From the NCBI RefSeq assembly GCF_000455325.1, contig NZ_HG322951.1:1985597-2049596 (forward strand): DNA of 64,000 bases, written 5' to 3'. The stretch is from Mycolicibacterium septicum DSM 44393. Lineage in GTDB: Bacteria > Actinomycetota > Actinomycetes > Mycobacteriales > Mycobacteriaceae. Within the stretch, counting starts at the first letter, position 1; each line of letters opens with the position of its first letter. The position numbers were made by a program, and so were the translations under genes. The notes under the pieces were generated by a model that did no database searches, was not told the DNA's origin, and was given only the letters and a program-made list of their open reading frames with translations. Positions 63,241 through 64,000 of the stretch are shown in pieces.

Positions 63241-64000
63241 ATGCGCGACATGGTTGAAATCGGCATGGGCAGAACCGCCCGGCGCACCTACGAACTCGAC
63301 GACATCACGATCGTGCCCTCGCGGCGCACCCGCTCGTCCAAGGACGTGTCGACGGCGTGGCAGCTCGATGCCTACCGCTTCGAGGTTCCGGTCATCGCGC
63401 ACCCCACCGACGCGCTGGTGTCGGTGGAGTTCGCCATCGAGATGGGCCGGCTCGGCGGGCTCGGTGTGCTCAACGGCGAGGGCTTGATCGGCCGGCACGC
63501 CGACGTCGAGGAGAAGGTCGCGCAGGTCCGCGATGTCGCCGCGACCGCAACCGACGAGGCGGCCGCGATCCGGATGCTGCAGCAGCTGCACGCGGCACCG
63601 CTGGATCCCGAGCTGCTCGGCGCCGCGGTGACCCGCATCCGCGAGGCCGGGGTGACCACGGCGGTGCGGGTCAGCCCGCAGAACGCCCAGGCACTGACCC
63701 CGACCCTGGTGGCCGCCGGGATCGACCTGCTGGTCATTCAGGGCACCATCATCTCCGCCGAGCGCGTCGCGTCCGATGGCGAGCCGCTGAACTTGAAGAC
63801 GTTCATCTCCGAGCTCGATGTGCCGGTCGTGGCCGGCGGTGTGCTCGACCACCGCACCGCCCTGCACCTGATGCGTACCGGCGCGGCCGGTGTGATCGTG
63901 GGCTACGGCTCCACCGCCGGTGTGACCACCAGCGACGAGGTGCTGGGCATCAGCGTGCCGATGGCCACCGCCATCGCCGATGCGGCCGCCGCGCGTCGCG
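63241..64000 (+). CDS. guaB3: IMPDH-like GuaB3, cut by the window edge
   Basis: The first 253 codons of GuaB3, an IMPDH-like TIM-barrel protein without CBS domains whose members are GMP reductase-like in some species. MVEIGMGRTARRTYELDDI and VPSRRTRSSKDVSTAWQLD match Rv3410c. The start at 63241 follows GGAGA. No stop codon occurs before the window end, so the 3' third is missing. It forms an operon with guaB2. Confidence 0.95.
   Translation, partial: MRDMVEIGMGRTARRTYELDDITIVPSRRTRSSKDVSTAWQLDAYRFEVPVIAHPTDALVSVEFAIEMGRLGGLGVLNGEGLIGRHADVEEKVAQVRDVAATATDEAAAIRMLQQLHAAPLDPELLGAAVTRIREAGVTTAVRVSPQNAQALTPTLVAAGIDLLVIQGTIISAERVASDGEPLNLKTFISELDVPVVAGGVLDHRTALHLMRTGAAGVIVGYGSTAGVTTSDEVLGISVPMATAIADAAAARR

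Overview
The window is high-GC, gene-dense DNA from a mycobacterium, most likely a fast-growing Mycolicibacterium. The evidence is a set of mycobacterial signature genes in the order known from the M. tuberculosis chromosome: glmM, Rv3440c- and Rv3439c-like genes, a Rv3438-like gene, glmS, nnrD, gadB, alr, tsaE-tsaB-rimI-tsaD, groES-groEL1, whiB3, a Rv3415c-like gene, sigD-rsdA, a Rv3412-like gene, guaB2 and guaB3. I see no tRNA, rRNA, CRISPR array, insertion sequence or prophage. Gene names and syntenies come from reading the sequences and from recall, not from a database search.

This backbone is interrupted by three accessory blocks. Block A (about 4.0-20.0 kb) lies between the Rv3439c-like and Rv3438-like genes. 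It holds a KshA-like Rieske oxygenase with a coupled zinc-ribbon-like protein, a MocR/PdxR regulator, a TetR regulator, a secreted protein preceded by a nested hairpin, a luciferase-like (F420-type) oxidoreductase, a TetX-like flavoprotein monooxygenase, a Tat lipoprotein amidase, an aminoglycoside-phosphotransferase-like kinase, and an oxidation module of aldehyde dehydrogenase, Baeyer-Villiger monooxygenase and NDMA-dependent-type alcohol dehydrogenase around two divergent, sequence-related TetR genes. All three oxidation genes have TGATCA/TTGATYA inverted repeats in their promoters, so they look like one regulon. Block B (about 22.9-30.2 kb) holds an alpha/beta hydrolase, a DeoR regulator, a mannitol-type PTS EIICBA, a zinc polyol-type dehydrogenase, an EamA permease and a second MocR regulator. 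Block C (about 40.7-57.7 kb, between groEL1 and whiB3) holds an adenylate cyclase bracketed by two palindromic repeats, several secreted proteins, a berberine-bridge-type flavoenzyme, an HD protein, an amidase, a Gly-Gly-Pro-repeat protein next to a hemophore-like protein, a P450/dehydrogenase/enoyl-CoA hydratase group, a TetR gene behind a striking pair of palindromes, a frameshifted tautomerase-like gene, a Ddn-like oxidoreductase, an OsmC protein and a DoxX-like membrane protein.

The core genes cover cell-wall amino sugars (GlmM, GlmS, plus Alr for D-alanine), repair of damaged NAD(P)H (NnrD), tRNA t6A synthesis (TsaE, TsaB, TsaD with RimI), chaperonins under CIRCE control, redox and stationary-phase regulation (WhiB3, SigD/RsdA) and GMP synthesis (GuaB2, with the IMPDH-like GuaB3). 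GuaB3 runs off the right edge. From nnrD to groEL1 (30.3-40.7 kb) the genes are co-directional with many 4-bp overlaps, so much of it is probably one or a few operons.

Most promising for follow-up: the three-promoter TGATCA regulon with its twin TetR genes, the TetX-like monooxygenase close to an APH-like kinase, the hairpin that buries a Shine-Dalgarno at 9.25 kb, the possible AUU start at 45,045, and the palindrome pair flanking the adenylate cyclase.
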